Shown in pieces: positions 18,188 to 25,947 of a stretch of 64,000 nt of DNA (the first letter of the stretch is position 1; each line of letters starts with the position of its first letter). The DNA is taken from contig NZ_CP177145.1 in the NCBI RefSeq assembly GCF_050389775.1, positions 62,001 to 126,000 on the forward strand. The letters are read 5' to 3'. Below the pieces are notes generated by a model. That model was not told the origin of the DNA. It worked only from the letters and a program-made list of their open reading frames with translations, and searched no databases. Origin of the DNA: Marinibacterium sp050389775 (GTDB taxonomy: Bacteria; Pseudomonadota; Alphaproteobacteria; Rhodobacterales; Rhodobacteraceae). Made by a program: the position numbers and the translations under genes.

Positions 18188-20362
18188 ATGAGTGCAACCG
18201 ATACGCTGACCGACCGCGACACGCTGTTCGCGGGGCGCGACCTGACGCTGGGGCTGGAAGGCGGCATCGCGGTGATGACCATCGACCAGCCCGGCGCGCC
18301 GTTCAACACGGTGGGCAGGACCCTGCATGCCGAGCTGGCCGAATGTGTCGCGCTTCTGACGGGGCGGGGGGATGTGACGGCGCTGGTCGTCACCTCGGGC
18401 AAGACTGACTTTGTCGTCGGCGCGGATATCACCGAGTTCGGCGCGCTGTTCGCCAGGGATGCGGGCGGGATCTTTGCCACCAACGCGCCGCTCAACGCGG
18501 GCTATTCCGCGCTCGAGGACCTGCCCTTCCCGGTGGTCGCGGCGGTCTGCGGGATGGCTTTGGGGGGCGGGCTTGAACTGGCGCTATGTTCCGATGCGCG
18601 GGTGCTGTCCGAGGATGCCGCGCTTGGCCTTCCCGAGGTCAAGCTGGGCCTGATCCCGGGTCTGGGCGGCACGGTGCGGCTGCCCCGGCTGGCGGGGATC
18701 GAGGAGAGCCTTGCCATGATCGCCTCGGGCGCGCCGATCCCGGCGGGTAAGGCCGTGAGCGTGGGTGTCGCCGAACAGGCCGTGCCGCGGGACGAGGTGC
18801 TGCCGGCGGCCATTGCTCTGGGGAAATCGTTCGCGGCGGATCCCGACGCATGGAAGACCGCCCGCGCCGCCCGCAAGGGGCCGGTTCCCGGACACGCGAC
18901 CGTCGATTTCGACGCGCTGGCCAAACAGATCACCAAACGCGTGCCCAAGGGCCAACCGCAGGTCGCCATGGCCGTGGACCTGCTGCGCCGGGCCGCTCCG
19001 GTCGACCGGGACGCGGCGCTTGAGATGGAAGGCCGGACCTTCGCCGAGATTGCCAAGACCCAGGCGGCCAACGCCCTGACCGGCGCCTTCTTCGCCGAGC
19101 GCAAGGTCAAGAAACTGGCCGCCAAGGCCGCCGAGGGCGCGCCCAAGATCGCCCATGTGCTGGTGCTGGGCGCCGGGATCATGGGTGGCGGCATCGCCTG
19201 GGCCTGTGCGCGGTCGGGCATGCAGGTCCGCGTCAAGGACATCGCCCAGCCGGCGCTCGACAAGGCGCTGGAAGAGGCCCGCCGCATCGCCGCGCGCGAG
19301 GTCTCGCGCGGGCGGTTTACACAGGCCAAGGCCGAAGAGGTGCTGGGCCGGATCCTTCCGCAGCTGGACGATACGGGCGTCGAGACCGCCGATCTGGTCA
19401 TTGAGGCGGTGATCGAAAAGCTCGAGGTCAAGCGCGCCGTGCTGGCCGAACTGGAGCCGAAGCTCAAGGCGCAGGCGGTGATCGCCACCAACACCTCGTC
19501 GCTACGAGTGCGGGACATTGCCGAGGCGCTGAAAGATCCCTCGCGGCTCGTGGGCATGCATTTCTTCAACCCCGTCCCGGTGATGCCGCTGGTGGAGATC
19601 GTCCGCGCGCCGCAGACCGCCCCGGAGGCGGTGGCCCTGGCGGTGCGCTGCGTGCAGGACCTGCGCAAGACGCCCATCGTGGTCGACGATTGCCCCGGCT
19701 TCCTCGTCAACCGCATCCTGACGGCCTATTGCATCGCCTTCTGCCGCCTCGTGGCCGAGGGCGTCGATTTCCGCGCCATCGACGCGGCGATGGAAGGCTG
19801 GGGCTGGCCGATGGGGCCGGCCTACCTCGAGGACGTGGTCGGCATGGATACTGGCGCCCATGTGATCGAGGTCATCAGCGCGGGCTATCCCGGGCGGATG
19901 GCCGGCGAAGGGCCCAACATCATCGCTGAAATGGCCCGGGCCGGGCGGCTGGGCCAGAAATCGGGCGAGGGGTTCTATCGTTACGCGCGCAATGCCGACG
20001 GGCGGCTTGAAAAGGCGCCGTCGGCGGGGGCCGATGGTGTTGTCGCGCGGGTTACCGGCGGGCGGCGGCAGGACATGACCGAAGCCGAGATCGTCGAGCG
20101 CATCATGGTGCCCACCCTTGTCGAGGCGATCACCGCCCTCGAGGAAGGCGCCGTGGCCACGGCCGAAGAGCTGGACCAGGCGCTTTTGCTGGGCATCGGC
20201 TTTCCGGCCTATGCCGGCGGGTGCCTGCGCTATGCCGACTGGCTGGGGGCCGGGGCTCTGGTGGCGGCCTGCGACCGGCTGGCGCCGCGGGTCGGCGCGT
20301 CCTGTGCAGCCCCGCCATCGCTGCGGCGCATGGCAGCGGAGCAGGGGCGTTTCTACATCTGA
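18188..20362 (+). CDS. FadB/FadJ-type enoyl-CoA hydratase/3-hydroxyacyl-CoA dehydrogenase fusion (copy 1)
   Basis: A 724-residue bifunctional beta-oxidation enzyme. Residues 1-190 are a crotonase domain with both catalytic Glu motifs intact (MALGGGLELALCSDAR and GLPEVKLGLIPGLGGT). A linker leads to the NAD-binding domain (VLVLGAGIMGGGIAWACARS, about residue 320), then NTSSLRVRDIA, GMHFFNPVPVMPLVEIV with the catalytic His, and CPGFLVNRILTAY. GGAAGGGA precedes the ATG. It ends the operon of ligase and two dehydrogenases. A second fusion at 22814 belongs to the adjacent set. It hydrates enoyl-CoA and oxidises the product to 3-ketoacyl-CoA. Confidence 0.95.
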   Translation: MSATDTLTDRDTLFAGRDLTLGLEGGIAVMTIDQPGAPFNTVGRTLHAELAECVALLTGRGDVTALVVTSGKTDFVVGADITEFGALFARDAGGIFATNAPLNAGYSALEDLPFPVVAAVCGMALGGGLELALCSDARVLSEDAALGLPEVKLGLIPGLGGTVRLPRLAGIEESLAMIASGAPIPAGKAVSVGVAEQAVPRDEVLPAAIALGKSFAADPDAWKTARAARKGPVPGHATVDFDALAKQITKRVPKGQPQVAMAVDLLRRAAPVDRDAALEMEGRTFAEIAKTQAANALTGAFFAERKVKKLAAKAAEGAPKIAHVLVLGAGIMGGGIAWACARSGMQVRVKDIAQPALDKALEEARRIAAREVSRGRFTQAKAEEVLGRILPQLDDTGVETADLVIEAVIEKLEVKRAVLAELEPKLKAQAVIATNTSSLRVRDIAEALKDPSRLVGMHFFNPVPVMPLVEIVRAPQTAPEAVALAVRCVQDLRKTPIVVDDCPGFLVNRILTAYCIAFCRLVAEGVDFRAIDAAMEGWGWPMGPAYLEDVVGMDTGAHVIEVISAGYPGRMAGEGPNIIAEMARAGRLGQKSGEGFYRYARNADGRLEKAPSAGADGVVARVTGGRRQDMTEAEIVERIMVPTLVEAITALEEGAVATAEELDQALLLGIGFPAYAGGCLRYADWLGAGALVAACDRLAPRVGASCAAPPSLRRMAAEQGRFYI

Positions 20363-20414
20363 AGGGTGCCCCGGCCTTCGGGGCGCCCATCGGAACAGGA
20401 AAGGAACCGGGAAC

Positions 20415-21164
20415 ATGCAGACGGATTTCCAGGGAAAGAACGCATTGGTCACCGGCGCGGGCTCGGGCATCGGCAAGGCCATCGCGCAGCGGCTGGCCGC
20501 GTCGGGGGCGCAGGTCTTTGTGGCCGACCTGACGCAGGACAGCGCCGATGCGGCCGTGGCCGAGATCACCGGGGCCGGGGGCCGGGCCGTGGCCCTGGCC
20601 GGCGATGTGTCCGACCCGCAGGCCGTCGAGGCGCTGGTCGGGACGGTGATGGCGGCCGGCGGGCTGCAGCTGCTGGTCAACAATGCCGGCATCGCCGGTG
20701 TGCAGGAGCCGGTGGGCAGCTACCCGGTGGACCAGTGGCGCAAGGTGATCGACGTCAATCTCAACGCGGTGTTCTACGGCCTGCGCCATGGCATCCCGGC
20801 GATGCTGCAATCGGGCGGCGGCGCGGTGGTCAACGTGGCTTCGATCCTGGGATCGGTCGGCACGGCCCATGCCTCGGCCTATGTCGCGGCGAAACATGCG
20901 GTGGTCGGGCTGACCAAGACGGCGGCCGTGGAATACGCCCGCCAGGGCATCCGCGTGAATGCCGTCGGCCCGGCCTATATCGAAACGCCCCTGCTGAACG
21001 TGCTGGATGACGCGGCCAAGGCTGCGCTTGTCGCCCTGCACCCGGCCGGCCGGCTGGGCACGCCCGAAGAGGTGGCCGGGCTGGTGGCCTTCCTGCTGTC
21101 GGACAACGCGGCCTTTGTCACCGGGTCCTATCACCTGGTCGATGGCGGCTATACCGCCGTCTGA
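20415..21164 (+). CDS. Short-chain dehydrogenase/reductase (SDR)
   Basis: A 249-residue classical SDR. The Rossmann motif TGAGSGIG is at residues 13-20, NNAG at 89-92, and the catalytic Ser143, Tyr156 and Lys160 lie in NVASILGSVG and SAYVAAK. The acidic residue after beta-2 (VADLT) favours NAD over NADP. The C-terminus ends LVDGGYTAV, as usual. AGGAAAGGAACC precedes the ATG. It sits between the first fusion protein and a 34-bp repeat array before the second thiolase. A 3-hydroxyacyl-CoA or alcohol dehydrogenase role in the same pathway is likely but unproven. Confidence 0.93.
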   Translation: MQTDFQGKNALVTGAGSGIGKAIAQRLAASGAQVFVADLTQDSADAAVAEITGAGGRAVALAGDVSDPQAVEALVGTVMAAGGLQLLVNNAGIAGVQEPVGSYPVDQWRKVIDVNLNAVFYGLRHGIPAMLQSGGGAVVNVASILGSVGTAHASAYVAAKHAVVGLTKTAAVEYARQGIRVNAVGPAYIETPLLNVLDDAAKAALVALHPAGRLGTPEEVAGLVAFLLSDNAAFVTGSYHLVDGGYTAV

Positions 21165-21587
21165 CGGGCGCGGCAGGGTGGCCGTGCTGCCCTGTAACGA
21201 ATGGCATCGGGGCGGCCTTGCTGCCCCGCAAATGGACAGGGATGGGGCGGCAAGGCCGCCCGTCACAGGAAGACCGCTGGGCGGCCTTGCCGCCGCGCAA
21301 CGGAAGGATGTCGGGCGGTATGACCGCCCCGGAAACGGATGGGTCGGGGCGGCTTGGCGGCCCCGGCACCGAAGGAACGCCGGGTGACCCGTGCCACCCG
21401 GTCCACGACCTCGGCGCGACAGGCCCCACCCGGCCCACGGCCCCGGCGCGTCCCGTGCCGCCGGCCAAAGCCCCCCGGTGCGGCGCAGATCGCCCGGCCC
21501 ACGACGCTCGGCGCGGCATCCGCCCGCCCCCGACAAGACCCGACAAGACCCGCGCGGCCCCGGCCCGCCCCTGCAGAGAGAGCGCCC
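21165..21587. repeat. Intergenic array of six degenerate 34-bp repeats (21177-21381) plus plain spacer
   Basis: Units start at 21177, 21211, 21246, 21280, 21314 and 21348, giving spacings of 34, 35, 34, 34 and 34. Each begins GGYGG and most carry a CCGCC or related complement 8-12 nt later, so each can form a small hairpin. An AA-GGA-GG segment completes the unit. Divergence is mainly base substitution while spacing is held. The rest of the 423-bp gap (21382-21587) is C-rich DNA in which I see no gene or clear signal until the GAGAGAG before the thiolase ATG. Confidence 0.8.
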
Positions 21588-22796
21588 ATGACCCGTGCCC
21601 TGATCTTCGACCACCTGCGCACCCCGCGTGGCAAGGGCCGCCCGGATGGCGCCCTGCACCCGGTCACGCCGATCTCCCTGGCCACCCAGACCCTGGCTGG
21701 CCTGCGCGACCGCAACGGGTTGGATACCGGGCTGGTGGATGACGTCATCATGGGCGTGGTCTCGCCCGTCGGCGAACAGGGCTGCAACATGGCCCGGGTC
21801 GCGGCGATCCAGGCCGGCTATGCCGAGACCGTCGCCGGGGTGCAACTGAACCGGTTCTGCGCCTCGGGGCTGGAGGCCATCAACGTGGCCTCGGCCCGGG
21901 TCAAGGCCGGCGAGGCGGATGCCATGGTCGCCGCCGGGGTGGAATCGATGTCGCGCGTGCCGATCTTTTCCGATGGCGGGGCCTGCTATTCCGACCCGCG
22001 CACCAATTGGGACACCTGGTACATCCCGCAGGGCATCGGCGCCGACCTGATCGCCACGATGGACGGTTATGGCCGCGATGACGTCGACGCCTATGCCGCC
22101 GAAAGCCAGCGCCGGGCGGCCATGGCCTGGGACGGCGGCTGGTTCGACCGGTCGATCCTGCCGGTGACCGACCGACTGGGCCGGGTGCTGCTGACCCGCG
22201 ACGAACACATGCGCCCGGGCACCGGCCCGGCCGACCTGGCCCGGCTGAAACCGGCCTTTGCCGGGATGGGCGAACGCGACGGGCTGGATGCGGTGATGCT
22301 GCAACGCTACCCGCAGGTCGAATGCATCGACCATGTGCATACCGGGGGCAATTCCTCGGGCATCGTCGACGGGGCGGTGGCCATGCTGATCGGCAACGAT
22401 GCCTTTGCCGCCCAATCCGGCCTGGCCCCCCGGGCGCGGATCGTCGCGGCCGGCAGCATCGGCAGCGAGCCGGCGATCATGCTGACCGGCCCGGCCGCCG
22501 TCACGCGCAAGGTGCTGGGCCGGGCGGGCATGACCGTGGACGACATCGACCTCTTCGAGGTCAACGAGGCCTTTGCCAGCGTCGTGCTGCGCTTCATGGC
22601 CGAGATGGACGTGTCCCACGACCGGGTCAACGTGGCCGGCGGGGCGATTGCCATGGGTCATCCGCTGGGCGCGACCGGAGCGATGATCGCGGGCACGGTG
22701 CTGGACGAACTGGAACGGCGCGATCTCAACACCGCGCTGATCACGCTCTGTGCGGCGGCCGGCATGGCCATTGCCATGATCATCGAACGCGTCTGA
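21588..22796 (+). CDS. Thiolase (acetyl-CoA C-acyltransferase), second copy
   Basis: A 402-residue thiolase. The nucleophile is Cys91 in LNRFCASGLEAIN; His358 lies in AMGHPLGATGA and Cys388 in ITLCAAAGMA. The last motif departs from the usual CxGGG loop, with Ala replacing Gly, which could affect the active-site geometry. The overall layout resembles FadI/FadA-type trifunctional thiolases, and it precedes a FadJ-like fusion by 17 bp. Together they form a second beta-oxidation pair. The upstream region holds the 34-bp repeat array. Confidence 0.92.
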   Translation: MTRALIFDHLRTPRGKGRPDGALHPVTPISLATQTLAGLRDRNGLDTGLVDDVIMGVVSPVGEQGCNMARVAAIQAGYAETVAGVQLNRFCASGLEAINVASARVKAGEADAMVAAGVESMSRVPIFSDGGACYSDPRTNWDTWYIPQGIGADLIATMDGYGRDDVDAYAAESQRRAAMAWDGGWFDRSILPVTDRLGRVLLTRDEHMRPGTGPADLARLKPAFAGMGERDGLDAVMLQRYPQVECIDHVHTGGNSSGIVDGAVAMLIGNDAFAAQSGLAPRARIVAAGSIGSEPAIMLTGPAAVTRKVLGRAGMTVDDIDLFEVNEAFASVVLRFMAEMDVSHDRVNVAGGAIAMGHPLGATGAMIAGTVLDELERRDLNTALITLCAAAGMAIAMIIERV

Positions 22797-22813
22797 TCGA
22801 AGGGAGGGATCAC

Positions 22814-24976
22814 ATGCCCCAGGCCACATGTCAGGTCACATATGAAACCGCCGGTGACGGCATTGCCATCCTGTCGCTGGCCGGGCCCGATGGCGGGCCG
22901 GCCGCCCCGGGTCCGGCGCTCTGGGCCGAGCTGGGCCGGGCGGTCGACCGGCTGGCCGGGGACGATGCCGTGCAGGGCGCGATCCTACGGGCGGGCGAAG
23001 GGCCCGACCTGCTGGCCGCGCCCGACACGGCCGCGCTGCTCGACCGGATCGACACGGGCGGGCCGGTCCTGGCCCTGGCCGAAACGATCCGCGCCGAGGC
23101 CGCGGTGCTGCGCCGGCTGGAAACCTGCGGCAAGCCCGTCGTGGCCCTGTTGCACGGCCGGGCGACCGGCCCGGCATGGGAGCTGGCCCTGGCCTGCCAT
23201 CACCGGCTGGCCCTGGCCGGGCCGGGCGCGCGGTTCGGGCTTCCGGACATTGCCCTGGGCTGCCTGCCCGCCCTTGGCGGCAGCCAGCGCCTGCCGCGCC
23301 TGGCCGGGATCGAGGCGGCGGTGCCGCTGCTGCTCGATGGCCGGCTGCTGGCCGATGACGCGGCGCTGCAGCTGGGCCTGCTGGACGGTCTGGCCGGCGA
23401 TGGCCCGGCGCTGGTCGACATGGCCCGGGCCTGGCTGACCGGTGATACACCGGACAAGGCCGTGCGGCCCTGGGATATCAGGGGCTATCGCCTGCCCGGC
23501 GGGGCCGGGCCGCTGGCGCCTTTCGCGGGTGAGGTGTTCCAGGCCAATACCTCGCGGCTCAAGGCCGGCCGGTCGCGCTATCCCGCGCCGCATGCGCTGC
23601 TGACGGCGGTCTACGAAGGCACCCTGCTGCCGATCGACCGGGCGTTGCAGGTCGAGGCCGACCTGGCCGCGCAGGTGCTCTGCGATCCGGTGGCCGGCAA
23701 TCTGCTGCGCTCGGCCCGGACCCAGGCCGCGGCCCGGCGGCCTGTGGCCCTGCCGGCCGGGGCGGTGGCACCGGACCGGCTGGGTGTGCTGGGCGCCGGG
23801 ATGATGGGCGCGGGCATTGCCAATGTCGCCGCCGGCGCCGGGCTGGACGTGGTTCTGCTGGACCGCAGCATGGACGCCGCCGAACGGGGCCTGGCCCATG
23901 TCCGGGCCCAGGGCGACCGGGCGGTGAGCCGGGGCCAGGCCAGCCGGGCAGAGGCCGATGCCTTGGCCGCCCGGGTCCGGCCGACCGCCGATCCGGCCGA
24001 CCTGGCGGGATGCGGGCTGATCATCGAGGCGGTCTTCGAGAACCGGGCGGTCAAGGCCCAGGCAATGGCAGCGGCCGAGCCGATGCTGGCAAAGGGCGGG
24101 GTCATGGCGTCGAACACCTCGACCCTGCCGATCACCGGCCTGGCCCGTACTCTGGCCGACCCGGCCCGGTTCATCGGGCTGCATTTCTTCTCGCCGGTCG
24201 AACGCATGCCCCTGGTCGAGGTCATCACCGGCAGCGCCACGTCGCCGGCGACCCTGGCCGAGGCGCTGGCCTTTGTCACCCGGCTGGGCAAGGTGCCGAT
24301 CACCGTGCGCGACAGCCCGGGGTTCTACACCAGCCGGGTGTTCTGCAGTTACATCGACGAGGCCATGGCCATGCTGGCCGAGGGCATTGCCCCGGCGCTG
24401 ATCGAGAATGCCGCGCGCCAGGCCGGGTTCCCCATGGCCCCCCTGGCGGTGACCGACGAGGTTTCGCTGGACCTGCAGAAACTGGTCATCGACCAGGCCC
24501 GGGCCGACGGGCTGGACGAGCGGTTCCTGCGCGGCCATGCCGCCCCGGTGGTCGAGGCGATGTGCGCCCGGGGCCGGCTGGGCCGCAAGGCCGGCGGCGG
24601 GTTCTACGAGACGCGGGACGACGGCAGCCGGCGGCTCTGGCCCGGGCTGGGCGAGATGTATCCGTCCCGGGCGGCCCAGCCCTCGGCGGCGGATGTGGGC
24701 AAGCGGCTGCTGTACGTGCAGGCGCTGGAAAGCCTGCGCTGCCTGTCCGAAGGGGTGATCGGGGATGCGGCCACGGCCGATACCGGCTCGGTCCTGGGGA
24801 TCGGCTATCCGCCCTGGACCGGCGGCGCCCTGTCGGTGATTGCCACGGTCGGGGGTGAGGCCTTCCTGGCCGATTGCGCCCGGTTCGCGGCCGAGGCCGG
24901 GCCACGCTTTGCCGGCGATGCCGAGGCCGTGCGGGCGCTGGTCGGCATTGACGGGCGACGGCGGGCCGCGGAGTAG
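22814..24976 (+). CDS. FadJ-type multifunctional protein (copy 2) with altered hydratase motifs
   Basis: A 720-residue fusion. The dehydrogenase half is standard: LGVLGAGMMGAGIANVAAGA at about residue 318, SNTSTLPITGLA, GLHFFSPVERMPLVEV with the catalytic His, and SPGFYTSRVFCSYIDEA. In the N-terminal crotonase half the Gly-rich helix reads RATGPAWELALACHH. It keeps one Glu but loses the GGG, and the second motif is GLPDIALGCLPALGGSQ, with Asp for the usual second catalytic Glu. Hydratase activity may be reduced or altered. AGGGAGGG precedes the ATG. It pairs with the thiolase just upstream and ends the acyl-CoA region. Confidence 0.92.
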   Translation: MPQATCQVTYETAGDGIAILSLAGPDGGPAAPGPALWAELGRAVDRLAGDDAVQGAILRAGEGPDLLAAPDTAALLDRIDTGGPVLALAETIRAEAAVLRRLETCGKPVVALLHGRATGPAWELALACHHRLALAGPGARFGLPDIALGCLPALGGSQRLPRLAGIEAAVPLLLDGRLLADDAALQLGLLDGLAGDGPALVDMARAWLTGDTPDKAVRPWDIRGYRLPGGAGPLAPFAGEVFQANTSRLKAGRSRYPAPHALLTAVYEGTLLPIDRALQVEADLAAQVLCDPVAGNLLRSARTQAAARRPVALPAGAVAPDRLGVLGAGMMGAGIANVAAGAGLDVVLLDRSMDAAERGLAHVRAQGDRAVSRGQASRAEADALAARVRPTADPADLAGCGLIIEAVFENRAVKAQAMAAAEPMLAKGGVMASNTSTLPITGLARTLADPARFIGLHFFSPVERMPLVEVITGSATSPATLAEALAFVTRLGKVPITVRDSPGFYTSRVFCSYIDEAMAMLAEGIAPALIENAARQAGFPMAPLAVTDEVSLDLQKLVIDQARADGLDERFLRGHAAPVVEAMCARGRLGRKAGGGFYETRDDGSRRLWPGLGEMYPSRAAQPSAADVGKRLLYVQALESLRCLSEGVIGDAATADTGSVLGIGYPPWTGGALSVIATVGGEAFLADCARFAAEAGPRFAGDAEAVRALVGIDGRRRAAE

Positions 24977-24986
24977 GGCCGGGCGC

Positions 24987-25036
24987 GTTGCGTATTGTGT
25001 CGCGGGATGTGTTGCATCTTGTGTTGCGCGGGGTGT
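24987..25036 (+). promoter_or_regulatory. Pair of imperfect direct repeats upstream of the antitoxin gene
   Basis: Two copies of a GTTGCRTMTTGTGTYGCG-like element start at 24987 and 25011, 24 bp apart and 38-63 bp before the antitoxin ATG. CcdA-type antitoxins autoregulate by binding operator repeats of this kind, so these are the candidate sites. A promoter probably overlaps (CTATCTTGACGATG follows). Confidence 0.5.
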
Positions 25037-25073
25037 CGCCCTATCTTGACGATGCACCACCGGAGGCCGTGCC

Positions 25074-25319
25074 ATGACCAGTTCGTTGAACATCCGCAAC
25101 CTGGGCGACGCCCGCAAGGCCGCGCTTGAGGCCGAGGCCCGGCTGCAGGGCGTGTCGGTCGCCGATCTCGTGCGCACGTGCATCGACCAGGGCCTGGCCC
25201 GGTCGCAGGCCGATCGCGACCGCGCGAACTGGGTCGCGGCGGCGCGCCAGGGGCTGGCCGACGAGGCCCGCCACCTGGACCGTGCGGGGCCGACGCTGGC
25301 CCGGTTCCGCCAGCTCTGA
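25074..25319 (+). CDS. CcdA-like antitoxin with FitA-type ribbon-helix-helix N-terminus
   Basis: An 81-residue small protein. Residues 1-45 (SSLNIRNLGDARKAALEAEA, then GVSVADLVRTCID) look like the ribbon-helix-helix of FitA-type antitoxins, which bind DNA as dimers. The C-terminal part (NWVAAARQGLADEARHLD, then LARFRQL) resembles the toxin-binding tail of chromosomal CcdA proteins, which commonly end in LAR-x-RQF. The toxin gene begins 7 bp downstream. It should neutralise the toxin and repress its own operon. The mixed character makes the CcdA label an inference from the tail and the neighbour. Confidence 0.78.
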   Translation: MTSSLNIRNLGDARKAALEAEARLQGVSVADLVRTCIDQGLARSQADRDRANWVAAARQGLADEARHLDRAGPTLARFRQL

Positions 25320-25326
25320 CCGGCGG

Positions 25327-25623
25327 ATGCAGGGCGCGATCCACCGGCTGCGCGACGGGCCGGAACTGGTCTGCCGGGTGCAGACCGACCTGGGCGTCGA
25401 CACGCCCTACCTGCTCTGCGCGCCGGTCCAGCGCCGGGACGACTGGGGCGCGCTGGTGCCCCGGTTGCACATTCCCTGCCAGGTCGGCGGCGAGGCCCAT
25501 GTCATTGTCATGTCGCAGATGGTTGCCCTGCCGGCCGGGGTGCTGGGCCCGGAAATCGCCAATGCAGTGGCCGAGCGTGATCGGATCGTGGCGGCGGTGG
25601 ATCTGCTGGTGTCTGGGTTCTGA
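25327..25623 (+). CDS. ccdB: CcdB-like toxin
   Basis: A 98-residue protein, near the 101 residues of F-plasmid CcdB. The pattern matches CcdB along its length: RVQTDLGVDTPYLLCAPVQ corresponds to the CcdB VDVQSDIIDTP strand, LHIPCQVGGEAHVIVMSQM to its HIGDESWRMMTTDM, and VLGPEIANAVAERDRIVAAV to its C-terminal helix. CcdB poisons DNA gyrase through a C-terminal Trp-Gly-Ile. Here the protein ends Ser-Gly-Phe, so the Trp is absent, as I recall for alphaproteobacterial homologues. No strong ribosome site precedes the ATG, so coupling to antitoxin translation is likely. Confidence 0.8.
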   Translation: MQGAIHRLRDGPELVCRVQTDLGVDTPYLLCAPVQRRDDWGALVPRLHIPCQVGGEAHVIVMSQMVALPAGVLGPEIANAVAERDRIVAAVDLLVSGF

Positions 25624-25947
25624 GGCCGGAGCATTTGGGGGGCTTCCCGGCAATGGGGCAAATGCCCTTGCGTCGTGACGAGCACGTGATCCGTGCCGCC
25701 CATCCGGGCGCAGGGCTTATGGCGGGGCGCATCATCCACGGTTTGGGGCTGGGCCAATGGCCCGAGACATAAAACCGGACCAATGGCCCGTGGCATGGGG
25801 GCCGGCCGATTGTTCGTGACGTGGGGCCGGTGCAATGGCCCTCACCATAGAACCAGGCCAATGCCCCATGTCGCCGGGCCAGATCGAAGCCCCATGACGT
25901 GCGCCGGGATCCCCGGCCCGGGCTGGACAGCGCGGCCCGGGGGGTGA
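25624..25947. repeat. Intergenic array of degenerate 26-bp tandem repeats (about 25728-25909)
   Basis: Units start at 25754, 25780, 25806, 25832, 25858 and 25884, exactly 26 bp apart, with a weaker unit at 25728. The best units share CCAATGGCCCGTGRCATGG followed by a GCCGG-like end. Conservation is strongest in the CAATGGCCC core and decays towards the right. The array lies between the toxin gene and the convergent TRAP large-permease gene. I see no gene in the 324-bp gap. Confidence 0.8.

Noticed and set aside
21177..21381. 34-bp array considered as a CRISPR
   Set aside because: The repeated units are contiguous and degenerate with no unique spacers, and no cas genes are present.
20130..22829. 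Long minus-strand open frame across the SDR and second thiolase genes
   Set aside because: Gly/His/Asp-rich antisense translation with no domain; the opposite strand has intact catalytic motifs.
25728..25909. 26-bp array considered as plasmid-type replication iterons
   Set aside because: No replication initiator or partition gene is adjacent. The ScpB-like gene is 20 kb away.
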